A stretch of 64,000 nt of DNA from JAWPMV01 sp039819665 (GCA_039819665.1 JBCBRM010000030.1:1-64000); one strand, 5' to 3'. Counted from the first letter of the stretch, positions 41,369 to 50,442 are shown. The notes: generated from the sequence alone by a model not told the origin. Numbers and translations are program-made.

Positions 41369-41993
41369 TTGATTCTTCCTTCTTTTCTAATTGATGCTGA
41401 CGGAAAAGCTCCAGATGTTCTTCTTCCAATTCTTCAAACTCTTTGAGTTTGGGAAGGTCAGACATATCTTTCATCCCAAAATACTGCATAAAGTAGGGAC
41501 TGCACCCATAAAGTAAGGGCCGCCCGGGAGCATCGGCACGTCCAAGAATACTCAGGAGCTGTTTCTCCAGAAGTTTTTGGACTGCATAATCACAATTTAC
41601 CCCACGGATAAATTCTAATTCTGACTTTGTGATAGGCTGGCGATAGGCAACAATGGAAAGAGTTTCCAACGCAGCTTTGGACAGTCGCTTTTTATTTTTT
41701 TGAAGGCTGGCTTTTTTGACGAAAGGGAAATAGGTCTTTTTGGTAAAGAACTGATACCCCTCGGCAATGTGCCTGATTTCGAAGGGATAGCGGTCGTCTT
41801 TATACTTTTCAATCAGAGCATCAAGAATTTCCTGCAATTGCTCCTTTGTCAGTACAAGACTGGCAGCTTTATCTTCTGCATTTCCATCCTCTCTTGGTTT
41901 TAGACTTGTCAGGAGAAAGTCTGGTTTTACCGGATGTTCGGCAGTAAAGATGATGGATTCTATGATATTACTTATGTGCGGGTCCAAGGACAA
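41247..41993 (-). CDS. scpB: Segregation and condensation protein ScpB
   Basis: 248 residues, of which about 1-195 are the two winged-helix domains of ScpB (HISNIIESIIFTAEHPV, AALETLSIVAYRQPITKSEL, GRADAPGRPLLYGCSPYFM). ScpB bridges the SMC ATPase and ScpA kleisin in chromosome organisation; neither partner is in the window. The last 50 residues are an extremely acidic tail, low in complexity, and encoded on DNA that in another frame may encode the basic tail of RluB. Upstream is the DUF1573 gene, separated by a terminator. Confidence 0.94.
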   Translation of the reverse strand: MSLDPHISNIIESIIFTAEHPVKPDFLLTSLKPREDGNAEDKAASLVLTKEQLQEILDALIEKYKDDRYPFEIRHIAEGYQFFTKKTYFPFVKKASLQKNKKRLSKAALETLSIVAYRQPITKSELEFIRGVNCDYAVQKLLEKQLLSILGRADAPGRPLLYGCSPYFMQYFGMKDMSDLPKLKEFEELEEEHLELFRQHQLEKKEESNEQAKSAETGQESEAEENGETLLEGGGPEETQAPEEQAGD

Positions 41994-42032
41994 TAATTTT
42001 CACAAAAGTAATAGCTTGAAGGATACGCTACA

Positions 42033-42071
42033 ATAAAAAAAACTTGTGCATCCGAAAATGCACAAGTTTTT
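42033..42071 (-). terminator. Strong terminator of the DUF1573 gene
   Basis: A perfect 14-bp stem, AAAAACTTGTGCAT with ATGCACAAGTTTTT, is followed on the minus strand by a run of T. It is symmetrical enough to work in both directions. Confidence 0.92.
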
Positions 42072-42090
42072 GTATGTTTTGTGTTAATGC

Positions 42091-42597
42091 TTACTGAGCA
42101 GTGTTAACTTCACCTTTTAGTCTCAGGTTGATTGGTTGAAACTCGTCTCCGAAGCGAACAGTGATAGACTTGCTGAATACTCCAGGGCTGGCAGCATTGT
42201 AAGTAGCTTCTACAAAACCTTTTTGTCCAGGAAGAACAGAACCAGTTGTGTAGTTAGCAGCAGTACATCCGCAGCTAGGCTTAACATTAGATATTGTCAA
42301 AGGAGTATCTCCGTTGTTAGTAAATTCAAAACGGTGAGTTGCAGGCACAGACTGAGGAATTTGTCCAAAGTCATGCAAGTCTCCATCAGCTTCCCAACTA
42401 ACTGCAGGAGCAGGAGCGGTAGCAGGAGGAGTAACAGGTGCTGCATTTACTGGCGCAGGAGGAGTTGCAGTTGTATTTGTGCTGGTTGCCGCAGCGGCAG
42501 AAGATGTATCAGCAGCTTTTTCCTGCGTACAAGCAGAGAAAAGAACAAAGCTTGCAAGAGTGATTAAAACAATGAGATTTCGCATAAGAATTAACAT
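42091..42597 (-). CDS. DUF1573 (immunoglobulin-like) lipoprotein
   Basis: 168 residues; a second ATG at 42585 may be the true start. The lipobox FSAC places the mature Cys at residue 23. A Thr/Ala/Pro-rich linker (about 30-67) leads to a DUF1573 domain (about 70-165) with HDFGQIPQSVPATHRFEF, the SNVKPSCGCTAANYTTG cysteine motif and PGQKGFVEATYNA. The family is an ASPM/HYDIN-like beta sandwich, common in envelope proteins of Bacteroidota; function unknown. Single-gene unit with a clear terminator. Confidence 0.88.
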   Translation of the reverse strand: MLILMRNLIVLITLASFVLFSACTQEKAADTSSAAAATSTNTTATPPAPVNAAPVTPPATAPAPAVSWEADGDLHDFGQIPQSVPATHRFEFTNNGDTPLTISNVKPSCGCTAANYTTGSVLPGQKGFVEATYNAASPGVFSKSITVRFGDEFQPINLRLKGEVNTAQ

Positions 42598-42853
42598 TAA
42601 AGCTCGTTTTCTAAATTTCTAATTTTAATGAATTGATATAATGAAAACGAGATAATTTCTGTTGTGTTTCAAAAATACGGCTGAAAACTGTATCGATGCA
42701 AGTTTATTTCACGCAATATCCCTTTCCCCCTGCAAGCTTTGCAGGAAAATCTTCAAGTTTAAACATTGAATCCGGTTTTAGGGCAGGAAATAAATTTTTG
42801 AATCAAGGATTCAAAAATACAGAAAGGCGAGGCTGTAAATGCCTTTTCTGATG

Positions 42854-43444
42854 TTAGGCAAAAAGTCCACTCAATACATCTTTAAGAACTTCTGCTCTTT
42901 TATCGGCATTATCTCCTTCTGGTTTGAGATTGTAGTAAAAATTATAGCCTTCTATGATTGATACCATTTTTTCAGCAGCCTGACTAGGATTTTCGACCGT
43001 AATAACTCCGGCTTTTGACGCCTGGCCGATCTCATCAGTGAGAGTTTTGATAATGCCTTCATAAAGGACATTGAATCTTTGTTTGATTTCGGGCATCCTT
43101 AGTGCTAGAGTATAGAAACTAAAGAACACTGTACTGTTCATGATTCGGTCCCATTGAATTCGGGAACTCACATCAATGACATCTTCCCATCTTTCTGCTG
43201 GATCAATAACTTTGGAAAAGTCCGGAAAAAGTTGAGCCGAATAGGTAGACACAATATGGTCCATCAATCCTACTACCATCGCATCTTTCGTAGAAAAATA
43301 GTGGATCAGCAAACTTGGATTTACATCCATTCGCTTTGCGATCTTTGCTATGGAGGCCCCTTCAAAACCTTCATCTATGATAACGTCATAGAAATGAGAC
43401 AGAATTTCCTTTTGCCTGACTTTTGCCTTGCTTTTTCTTCCCAT
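42854..43444 (-). CDS. TetR/AcrR family transcriptional regulator
   Basis: 196 residues. The N-terminal helix-turn-helix (about residues 10-58) reads RQKEILSHFYDVIIDEGFEGASIAKIAKRMDVNPSLLIHYF in pieces consistent with the TetR fold. The C-terminal ligand domain is helical and aromatic-rich, with no motif naming a ligand. It is divergent from the beta-helix gene, with 314 bp of AT-rich DNA between; no clear operator palindrome was found, so regulation of that neighbour is only a possibility. Confidence 0.88.
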   Translation of the reverse strand: MGRKSKAKVRQKEILSHFYDVIIDEGFEGASIAKIAKRMDVNPSLLIHYFSTKDAMVVGLMDHIVSTYSAQLFPDFSKVIDPAERWEDVIDVSSRIQWDRIMNSTVFFSFYTLALRMPEIKQRFNVLYEGIIKTLTDEIGQASKAGVITVENPSQAAEKMVSIIEGYNFYYNLKPEGDNADKRAEVLKDVLSGLFA

Positions 43445-43758
43445 GTAGCTTGTGCTTTATGTATGATCAGTCATACACCTCATTTAAACAACCATTCAGT
43501 ATTTCAATTGATAACTTTCAGTTATTCAATTAGTTGCAACATAGGTTTTTTTGATAAAAATGAAAAAAATGATTTATAAATAAGCCTTTCATATATTCGG
43601 ATTTTTATAAAATTGTTTCTTTTTACAAGTATCAAAAAATACCTTGAGTTCAGGTTTATGCTGAATTTTACGTAAATTAAAGCCTATATCTTTTAAATTC
43701 CTCTTTACTAGCAAAATATTTTTTCTCCTCAGAAGAGTTTTTTAAATAATTTTCCAAA
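43445..43758. other. AT-rich divergent intergenic region
   Basis: 314 bp between the TetR gene and the beta-helix gene. No gene, repeat or clear promoter box recognised; the DNA is notably AT-rich over 43540-43760. Confidence 0.55.
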
Positions 43759-44967
43759 ATGAAAATATACCTATTACTACTCATTTCTTTTTTCGGTATT
43801 TTCTCGATTTCGTTAGGTCAGAATGCAGTGGAAAAAGAAATTCAAACTCGTTTGATCCTGGCTGAAGATGGCGAGCGTATTCAAATTCCTGAAGGTATCC
43901 ACTCTATCTCAAAAACCCTCAGCCTTGATGAAAAGTCCAATGTGGTTATAGAAGGACAAGGTATGGACAAGAGTATCCTGACCTTTAAAGCTCAGAAAGA
44001 AGGAGCCGAAGGGCTGCGTATTACAAACTCAAAAAATATTACCATCCGAAATCTGACTATACAAGACGCCTCGGGAGACAATATTAAAGCCATGAATGTG
44101 GATGGAATTACCTTTGAAAATGTAAAGGTAGAGTGGACTGGAAAACCCAAAAAGACCAATGGCGCTTACGGCATATATCCCGTTAGTTGTAATAAGGTTT
44201 TGATAGAAGGCTGTGAAGCTATTGGAGCCAGCGATGCAGGGATATATGTGGGGCAGTCGCACGATATTGTAGTAAGAAACTCCAGAGCTTATCGAAATGT
44301 AGCAGGAATAGAAATTGAAAACTCTACCCTGGCTGATGTATATAATTGCGAGGCTACTGAGAATACAGGTGGTATTCTGGTATTTGATCTTCCTGACCTT
44401 CCCAAGAAAAAAGGGGGGAATGTACGCGTGTATAAAAACAAGGTATATAACAACAATTATAAAAACTTCGCCCCTAAAGGAAACATAGTAGGTACTGTAC
44501 CTCCTGGTACAGGCATCATGATCCTGGCTACCAATAATGTGGAGATTTATGATAATGAGATAACCAATAATCGTACAGCTGGTACTTCCATTGTAAGTTA
44601 TTTTATGTCTGAAAGGAAAATCAATGATAAGGATTACTATCCCTATCCAACCGGGATCTATGTTCACGATAATACTTATCAAAGAGAGAGAAAGCGTCCT
44701 ACTTTTAAAAACAAAATCGGACTCCTCCTATTTTCAAAATTCAAGAAAGATGTTCCGGATATCCTCTATGACGGCATTATTGATCCTGAAACCCTCAATG
44801 CAGACGGCAGCGTCAAAGATGAATTTAAAATCTGTATTGTAAATAATAAAGGAGCAAAATTTGCCAACCTGGATGCAGAAAATGACTTCAAAGGTATTAG
44901 TAAGGATATGGCGCCGCATAATTGCGATTGTCAGCCTTTGAAGGCTCCGACGGTGGTGAGTAGATAA
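43759..44967 (+). CDS. Secreted right-handed parallel beta-helix protein
   Basis: 402 residues with a signal peptide (MKIYLLLLISFFGIFSISLGQ). Repeated beta-helix coils follow from about residue 50 to 300: NVVIEGQGMDKSIL, NITIRNLTIQDASGDNI, GITFENVKVEW, KVLIEGCEAIGASDAGIYVG, HDIVVRNSRAYRNVAGIEIEN, and so on. This is the pectate-lyase-like PbH1 fold used by polysaccharide lyases, epimerases and adhesins. The catalytic basic residues of a known lyase family could not be assigned. The C-terminal part is Cys-containing (NCDCQPL). It resembles the SO_2930-type parallel beta-helix group. An octamer repeat starts 5 bp after the stop. Confidence 0.82.
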   Translation: MKIYLLLLISFFGIFSISLGQNAVEKEIQTRLILAEDGERIQIPEGIHSISKTLSLDEKSNVVIEGQGMDKSILTFKAQKEGAEGLRITNSKNITIRNLTIQDASGDNIKAMNVDGITFENVKVEWTGKPKKTNGAYGIYPVSCNKVLIEGCEAIGASDAGIYVGQSHDIVVRNSRAYRNVAGIEIENSTLADVYNCEATENTGGILVFDLPDLPKKKGGNVRVYKNKVYNNNYKNFAPKGNIVGTVPPGTGIMILATNNVEIYDNEITNNRTAGTSIVSYFMSERKINDKDYYPYPTGIYVHDNTYQRERKRPTFKNKIGLLLFSKFKKDVPDILYDGIIDPETLNADGSVKDEFKICIVNNKGAKFANLDAENDFKGISKDMAPHNCDCQPLKAPTVVSR

Positions 44968-44972
44968 AGAAA

Positions 44973-45050
44973 GTGCTTGCGTGTTAGGGTGTTTGTGTAT
45001 TAGCGTAATGGTCTGATCGCTAACACCCTAATACCCAAACACACTAATAT
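44973..45050. repeat. Octamer repeat hairpin, copy 6
   Basis: Left arm GTGCTTGC, GTGTTAGG, GTGTTTGT, GTATTAGC, GTAATGGT. Right arm GCTAACAC, CCTAATAC, CCAAACAC, ACTAATAT. The right arm runs into the last codons and stop of tdk on the other strand (45044-45050), between two converging genes. Confidence 0.9.
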
Positions 45051-45622
45051 GTCTTTTCCTCCCCAAAAAAACAATGCCTGCACCGTGGCTCGTAGGAGTC
45101 TTTTTCTCCTAATACCACCGTATCCTTTTCTTCTGTAAGTCGATAAGAAAAATTTGCAAGGCTCCCACAGACCTGGCAAATTGCATGTACCTTGGTTACA
45201 AATTCGGCCATGGCCAATAATTGAGGCATAGGACCAAATGGTTGTGCCCGAAAGTCCATATCAAGGCCAGCGATGATTACTCGTATGCCCTGATTTGCAA
45301 GATCGCGGCTTACCTGAATGATTCCTTCGTCGAAGAATTGAGCTTCATCTATTCCTACTACATCCATACCCGCTGCCAGCAAAGGGATCTGCTGAGAGGA
45401 ATTAACCGATCTGGAGGGAATGGAGTTTTGGTTATGGGAAACAATGTACTCATCACTATAGCGGGTATCTATAGCAGGTTTGAAAATTTCTACTTTTTGA
45501 TTGGCGATCTGGGCTCTGCGCATACGACGTATCAGTTCTTCTGTCTTACCGGAAAACATACTCCCGCAAATGACCTCCAGCCAACCTGTACGCCTGTTAG
45601 CAGAATTTACTTCTATAAACAT
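45044..45622 (-). CDS. tdk: Thymidine kinase, type II
   Basis: 192 residues, normal length. P-loop GSMFSGKTEELIRR (20-33), the VGIDEAQFF switch and the zinc-binding cysteines CQVCG and CRHC near the end, plus a lasso loop region (SYRLTEEKD). Phosphorylates thymidine to dTMP in nucleotide salvage. The last two codons and the stop lie inside an octamer repeat array, so the C-terminus may have been set by repeat sequence. It is convergent with the beta-helix gene and divergent from the ligase gene at 45788. Confidence 0.97.
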   Translation of the reverse strand: MFIEVNSANRRTGWLEVICGSMFSGKTEELIRRMRRAQIANQKVEIFKPAIDTRYSDEYIVSHNQNSIPSRSVNSSQQIPLLAAGMDVVGIDEAQFFDEGIIQVSRDLANQGIRVIIAGLDMDFRAQPFGPMPQLLAMAEFVTKVHAICQVCGSLANFSYRLTEEKDTVVLGEKDSYEPRCRHCFFGEEKTY

Positions 45623-45787
45623 CCTGTGAAAATAAGCAAAGTATAGTCATAGCATAGAACGAATTATGATTCTTTTATTGGATAAAAAGAAAGTTAATTT
45701 TTTACAATCTCTAATTCCTATATCTGATGAATTGCAAGGCCTCTTTTGCCTCTGTATATTTATGCTGGAAAAATATTAATTCGAAAA

Positions 45788-47449
45788 ATGGAAAAGAAAA
45801 CCTGGCACGATAAATACCCCGCAGGAGTCCCTGTGGAAGTAGATGTTACCCGCTATCAGTCTGTAGCCCAAATTCTGGATGAATGTTTCGAGAAATATGC
45901 GAAACAGACAGCTTACATAAATATGGGGGCAAGCCTGACTTTTGGAGAAGTTGATAAACTCTCGCGAGATTTTGCAGCTTACCTGCAAAATCTTGGCCTG
46001 GAAAAAGGAGACCGCATTGCCCTGCAAATGCCCAATATTCTTCAATACCCCATCGCCCTCTTTGGAGCAGTTCGTGCTGGTTTGATCGTAGTGAATACCA
46101 ATCCCTTGTACACCGCCAGGGAGATGAAGCACCAATTCAAAGATTCTGGAGTGAAAGCTATTGTCATCCTGGACAATTTTGCTTCTAAGCTGGATGAAAT
46201 CATCGCTGATACTAATATAGAGCATGTAGTCCTCACTCGTTTAGGCGATTTGCTGGGGGGCTTAAAGGGCTTTATAACCAATTTTGTGGTAAAGTATGTA
46301 AAGAAAATGGTGCCTGCCTATAGTTTACCATCTGCAGTTCCTTTCAAACAGGCCCTGGCTATAGGATCAGACTGCCGTTATTTACAACCAGAGATAAAAT
46401 CTGATGATGTAGGCTTTCTGCAATATACAGGAGGAACAACTGGAGTTTCTAAAGGTGCCACGCTTTCACATGGAAACCTCGTAGCAAATATGTTGGTGAT
46501 GGAAGAATGGAATGGAGGACTGCTTAAAGAAAGAGAAGAGACCATCATTACTGCCCTTCCTCTCTATCACATTTTCGCCTTTACCATCAACTGTCTGGCA
46601 ATGGTAAGTATTGGTGGAACTAATGTACTGATCACCAATCCTCGAGATATGAAGGGATTCCTGAAGGAAATTAGTAAATATAAATTCACGGTGATTACAG
46701 GAGTAAATACCTTATTTAATGGTATGCTCAATCACCCGGGAATAGAGGAAGTTGATTTTTCCAATTTGAAAATTGCTGCTGGTGGAGGAATGGCGGTTCA
46801 GGTTGCTGTAAATGATGCATGGAAAGCTAGGACTGGTAAACCGATTCTTGAAGGATACGGCCTGAGTGAAACTTCCCCGGTACTGAGTACCAATCCTAAT
46901 GACGGTACCGATCAAATCGGTACCATTGGAGTACCCATTCCCAATACAGACATGAAGATTATGGATGATCAGGGAAATGAAGTAGCAACGGGAGAGAGAG
47001 GGGAAATTTGTGCTAAAGGTCCTCAGGTAATGAGAGGTTATTGGAACAAACTGGATGAAAATGATAAATACTTCTTTCCGGGGGGCTGGTTCAGAACTGG
47101 AGACATTGGGATCATGCGGGAGGATGGATTTTTCAAGATTGTAGATCGTAAGAAAGATATGATTCTGGTTTCGGGCTTCAATGTATTCCCAAATGAAATC
47201 GAGGATGTAGTAGCGCATCATCCGGGAGTTCTCGAAGTAGCTGCAATCGGGGTTCCAGATACAAAATCAACAGAAGCGGTAAAGATTTTTGTAGTGAAAA
47301 AAGATCCTGCTGTAACGGTTGAAGATTTGCGGACTTATTGTAAAGAAAACCTGACCGGATATAAAGTTCCCAAGCATGTGGAGTTTCGGGATGAGCTTCC
47401 TAAATCAAATGTCGGCAAGATCATTCGCAGGAAGCTGAAAGAAGAGTAA
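45788..47449 (+). CDS. fadD: Long-chain fatty acid-CoA ligase (FadD type)
   Basis: 553 residues from the ATG at 45788; the upstream extension to 45746 is not conserved-looking. AMP-forming synthetase motifs: YTGGTTGVSKGATLSHGN (phosphate loop), GYGLSETSP, WFRTGDIG and DRKKDMILVSGFNVFP, and PKSNVGKIIRRKLKEE with the catalytic Lys at the end. Activates long-chain fatty acids to acyl-CoA for degradation or lipid synthesis at the membrane. No other beta-oxidation genes adjoin it. Confidence 0.95.
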   Translation: MEKKTWHDKYPAGVPVEVDVTRYQSVAQILDECFEKYAKQTAYINMGASLTFGEVDKLSRDFAAYLQNLGLEKGDRIALQMPNILQYPIALFGAVRAGLIVVNTNPLYTAREMKHQFKDSGVKAIVILDNFASKLDEIIADTNIEHVVLTRLGDLLGGLKGFITNFVVKYVKKMVPAYSLPSAVPFKQALAIGSDCRYLQPEIKSDDVGFLQYTGGTTGVSKGATLSHGNLVANMLVMEEWNGGLLKEREETIITALPLYHIFAFTINCLAMVSIGGTNVLITNPRDMKGFLKEISKYKFTVITGVNTLFNGMLNHPGIEEVDFSNLKIAAGGGMAVQVAVNDAWKARTGKPILEGYGLSETSPVLSTNPNDGTDQIGTIGVPIPNTDMKIMDDQGNEVATGERGEICAKGPQVMRGYWNKLDENDKYFFPGGWFRTGDIGIMREDGFFKIVDRKKDMILVSGFNVFPNEIEDVVAHHPGVLEVAAIGVPDTKSTEAVKIFVVKKDPAVTVEDLRTYCKENLTGYKVPKHVEFRDELPKSNVGKIIRRKLKEE

Positions 47450-47482
47450 AAGAAAAAGGGCAGGCCACACATCTACCTGCCC
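47449..47482 (-). terminator. Terminator of the repeat lipoprotein gene
   Basis: GGGCAGG and CCTGCCC form the stem. On the minus strand it is followed by TTTTTCTTTT. It may also limit plus-strand transcription from fadD. Confidence 0.8.
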
Positions 47483-47538
47483 TCGATCATTCCCCAAGAT
47501 GAAAAAGGGATCAAACTGTTAAAAAGCTAAGCTAGGCC

Positions 47539-48216
47539 TTAGTCCTGGCTGCAGCTATCCTTGAGCGCTTGCAGCTCAGTTCTGTCATTTACCGTTTGAG
47601 TAGTACCGTCTTCTAGTTCTACAGTGATTGGGAACACCAGACTCGGACGATCCGTCGAAGTCGGATTATCTGCTTTCCACTGACGAAGTTCCTGCTTCAA
47701 TTCCTGACGGTCAGCTACACTTACTACGGTAGAATCCGGGAATTCAATGCTTAATGGGAAAGTCAGGCTAAAGCAACGATCTGCACGGTGGTTACGACGG
47801 TGACGTCTTCCGATGAAATCTCTAACACAACTGAGGATGAGTCTTCTCAATTCTGATCTTTCAGTGATGGTGATCATGGAGCCATCATCAGTTATTACAT
47901 CGAATGGGAAGTTTAAGGAAGGACGCTCCAGCGAATCAGCTGGATTGTTCTGAATATAATTTCTTAGTTCAGTCCTCAGTTCATCATAGTCATTTACGCT
48001 AATAGTATTGCCTCCGAGTGTGATATCAATTGGGAATACAAATTCAAAGCAACCAAAGCGTCCACATGCGCTGGAATCGTGTAGAGCAGTAACTCCATCC
48101 GTAACATAGTTTTCAACAACAGACTCGTTAAGTACTACGTCTTCTTCACAAGCTACAAAAAGACCCATCGCAGCGATGAGGATAAGCAAATAGGTTTTTT
48201 GAAGGAGATTAGTCAT
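47539..48216 (-). CDS. Lipoprotein with four internal repeats, family not recognised
   Basis: 225 residues. A lipobox (LFVAC, Cys23) is followed by four related units starting near residues 56, 99, 148 and 191. They share F-P-hydrophobic, then a D-G or similar turn, then a V/I-x-D/E-R/Y-x-E-L helix. Units 1+2 and 3+4 form a larger duplication: both halves open CFxxxFP, and both have NNP/DNP and an RPSL before the next FP strand. Cysteines recur at the ends of units, which suggests disulfides. I know of no function. It is divergent from the ECF sigma operon (144 bp between starts) and has its own terminator. Confidence 0.75.
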   Translation of the reverse strand: MTNLLQKTYLLILIAAMGLFVACEEDVVLNESVVENYVTDGVTALHDSSACGRFGCFEFVFPIDITLGGNTISVNDYDELRTELRNYIQNNPADSLERPSLNFPFDVITDDGSMITITERSELRRLILSCVRDFIGRRHRRNHRADRCFSLTFPLSIEFPDSTVVSVADRQELKQELRQWKADNPTSTDRPSLVFPITVELEDGTTQTVNDRTELQALKDSCSQD

Positions 48217-48360
48217 AATTTTTTTTGTTATTTGTTGTCAGTAAAGAATTACACTGAGTTAAGGAAGCGGGCATCGAATTTGTACTCACTTTTCTTGAAA
48301 AAAATCAAAAAAACTTTTTAATCCATTGATTTTCAGTTGAATAATTTTTGAAAAAAATCA

Positions 48361-48927
48361 ATGAAAGATCAGGAACTTTGGAGTAAACTGAAGGCAGGAG
48401 ACAAAAAATCCCTGCGGGAGATCTATGATCTTCACCTGGAGTATTTGCTCCAGTATGCCCTTCGTTTTTCCCGAAATGAGGACCTGATTCAGGATTGTAT
48501 CCATGATCTATTTGTAGAAATATGGAACCGACGCGAAAGACTGGGAGAGACAAATGCCATCCGGCCCTACCTAATTGTTTCCCTGAGGCGAAAGCTAATC
48601 AGGCAACTGCAGAAAGGTCAGAAGAAAGAAGAACTGTCTGAGGTCGCTGGTTTTGGTATGGAGGAAGGAGTTGAAGCACTCCATATAAAGGGGGAAGAAT
48701 CTTCAATTCGGGCAGAAAAGCTAAAAAATGCTATGCAACAGCTTTCCAGCAGGCAACGCGAAGCCATATTTCTCAAGTTTTATGAAGAGATGGACTATCA
48801 TGAGGTCGCAGCAACCATGGACATAAATTACCAGTCTGTGCGCAATTTGATCTTTAATGGGATCAAGAAACTACGGGATATCCTTGTAGCAATCCTGACC
48901 TTTATAATTTTTTTTCAAAAACTATGA
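48361..48927 (+). CDS. ECF RNA polymerase sigma factor (FecI-like, RpoE family)
   Basis: 188 residues. Region 2 lies at about 20-85 (LHLEYLLQYALRFSRNEDLIQDCIHDLFVEIW), and region 4 at about 128-180 with a helix-turn-helix (LSSRQREAIFLKFYEEMDYHEVAATM). It directs RNA polymerase to a small regulon, probably the operon it heads. The ATG of the next gene overlaps its stop codon (ATGA). FecR and an STN-TonB receptor follow, so the expected signal path is receptor, FecR, sigma. Confidence 0.94.
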   Translation: MKDQELWSKLKAGDKKSLREIYDLHLEYLLQYALRFSRNEDLIQDCIHDLFVEIWNRRERLGETNAIRPYLIVSLRRKLIRQLQKGQKKEELSEVAGFGMEEGVEALHIKGEESSIRAEKLKNAMQQLSSRQREAIFLKFYEEMDYHEVAATMDINYQSVRNLIFNGIKKLRDILVAILTFIIFFQKL

Positions 48928-49424
48928 GTACAAAAACAAAGCCCGCAGCTTATATGATAAAAAGATTTATGAATCTACGCTCATATTTGCTTATCGCCTT
49001 TCTTAGTGTCTCTCTCCTTTATGCCTGTGAGCCTAATGAGGTACTCGTGATTGATAGCAGACTAAAGCCCTACTTCGATCGCTTTGAAGAAGAAGCAACT
49101 TTGAGAGGATTGGATCTTGATTTCACAGATTTAGAAGGGAGAATAGAAGAGTTGGATGGATTGGGAGGACAGTGTGTGAGAAATACAGCTTTGCCTGATC
49201 AGGTCTTGATTGATTTTGTTTTCTGGACACAGGCAAGTGAGTTTGAAAAAGAATTTATTGTCTTCCATGAGCTTGGCCACTGTGTATTAAACCGCAGTCA
49301 TTTGGAAACTAAGAATCCAGATGGATCATGTTTGAGTATTATGCACAGTGGTTCGTCAGGATGTAGATTTATTTATAATGAAGGTAATCGGGAAGAATAT
49401 TTAGAAGAATTGTTTTATCGCTAG
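48924..49424 (+). CDS. Small HExxH lipoprotein, putative metallopeptidase
   Basis: 166 residues from the ATG that overlaps the sigma stop; later ATGs at 48954 and 48969 would give a more usual lipoprotein signal peptide. Lipobox LLYAC gives Cys35. The zinc motif FHELGHC is at 115-119. Another His (126) follows at an eleven-residue step, one more than in metzincins, and IMHSGSSGC resembles a Met-turn. It could be a small zinc peptidase or a metal-binding protein. Its place between sigma factor and FecR is tight, so it is part of the operon rather than a passenger. Confidence 0.75.
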   Translation: MSTKTKPAAYMIKRFMNLRSYLLIAFLSVSLLYACEPNEVLVIDSRLKPYFDRFEEEATLRGLDLDFTDLEGRIEELDGLGGQCVRNTALPDQVLIDFVFWTQASEFEKEFIVFHELGHCVLNRSHLETKNPDGSCLSIMHSGSSGCRFIYNEGNREEYLEELFYR

Positions 49425-49455
49425 ATCCCAGGATTTGCTTGAATGATCTTTGCCT

Positions 49456-50442
49456 ATGAAAAATGAATACCTATCCTTTGATGCGCTCCAGTTGGCAGCT
49501 GAAAACTCCTTCATCCAATGGGTGAAAGAGCAAGCAGGCCCGCATGCGTCTTCCTGGGAGGTCTGGCTAAAAGAGCATCCGCAGATGGAGGACATTGTGC
49601 TAGAAGCCAGGGGGATCGTAGGAGAACAATTGAAATTATTTTCGCCTATTCCCCATAAAATAGATACCCGAGATCTATGGGACCGTATAGATACGAGTAT
49701 TGGAGAGAAAGTACCCACAAAAGAGACAAAAGTAAGAAGGCTGAGACCTTTATTTATAGGAATTGCTATTGCGGCTGCTATTGCGATTCTCTTATTAATC
49801 TTCCCAAGCTTTCCTTCAGAGACTCAATTAAGAAGTCCAAATGGAGAACACCTGGCGTTTGTCTTGCCTGATTCTTCTTCTATTGAACTTAATGCAGCCA
49901 GCTCTCTTCGTTTTTCTGAAAGAAGCTTTAGCAAAAAGAGAGAAGTATATTTGGATGGCGAAGCTTTCTTTGAAGTGGAAAAGGGAGATAATTTCTTAGT
50001 TAAAACCGAGCTGGGAACGGTCCGGGTTTTGGGAACCAGTTTTAATGTATACGAAAGGGAAGGAAACTTTGAGGTACAATGTCTAACGGGTAAAGTAGAG
50101 GTAAGCAATCAGGACCAATCTGAGAAAGTAATCCTTGAACCTGGTGAGGTCGTGAGCCTGAATCAGCAAGGAAAATTGTCCAAACAGGAATCTGAGATTC
50201 CAACTTTCGCTACCTGGAGAGATTATAAATTTACCTACGAAAAAACTCCTTTAATAGAAGTTTTAGAAGAAATAAAGCGTCAATATAATGTGGAGATAGA
50301 CTTTCGAGCAGAAAATTTATATGAAGAATATGAGGGAGAATTTGAAGGAAGGAATCTCGAAAAAGCACTAGAAGATGTACTATGGCCCCTAAAACTTGCC
50401 TTTGAAATAAATGGTAACAGAGTCATAGTAACCGAAGAATAA
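49456..50442 (+). CDS. fecR: FecR family anti-sigma factor
   Basis: 328 residues from the ATG at 49456. A cytoplasmic N-terminal part (1-88) is followed by one membrane helix (about 92-112, LFIGIAIAAAIAILLLIF). The periplasmic FecR beta domain comes next (about 115-215, with YLDGEAFFEVEKGDNFLVKTE and VRVLGTSFNVY), then a DUF4974 domain at the end (about 255-325). It holds the partner sigma factor until the TonB receptor signals. It starts 31 bp after the HELGH lipoprotein gene and ends 30 bp before the receptor gene. Confidence 0.95.
   Translation: MKNEYLSFDALQLAAENSFIQWVKEQAGPHASSWEVWLKEHPQMEDIVLEARGIVGEQLKLFSPIPHKIDTRDLWDRIDTSIGEKVPTKETKVRRLRPLFIGIAIAAAIAILLLIFPSFPSETQLRSPNGEHLAFVLPDSSSIELNAASSLRFSERSFSKKREVYLDGEAFFEVEKGDNFLVKTELGTVRVLGTSFNVYEREGNFEVQCLTGKVEVSNQDQSEKVILEPGEVVSLNQQGKLSKQESEIPTFATWRDYKFTYEKTPLIEVLEEIKRQYNVEIDFRAENLYEEYEGEFEGRNLEKALEDVLWPLKLAFEINGNRVIVTEE

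Noticed and set aside
42854..44967. TetR regulator as the controller of the divergent beta-helix gene
   Set aside because: Divergent layout allows it, but no operator-like palindrome was found in the 314-bp gap, so no claim is made.
17416..45050. Octamer arrays as a CRISPR or short CRISPR-like array
   Set aside because: Units are 8 bp, contiguous and without spacers, and no cas gene is present.
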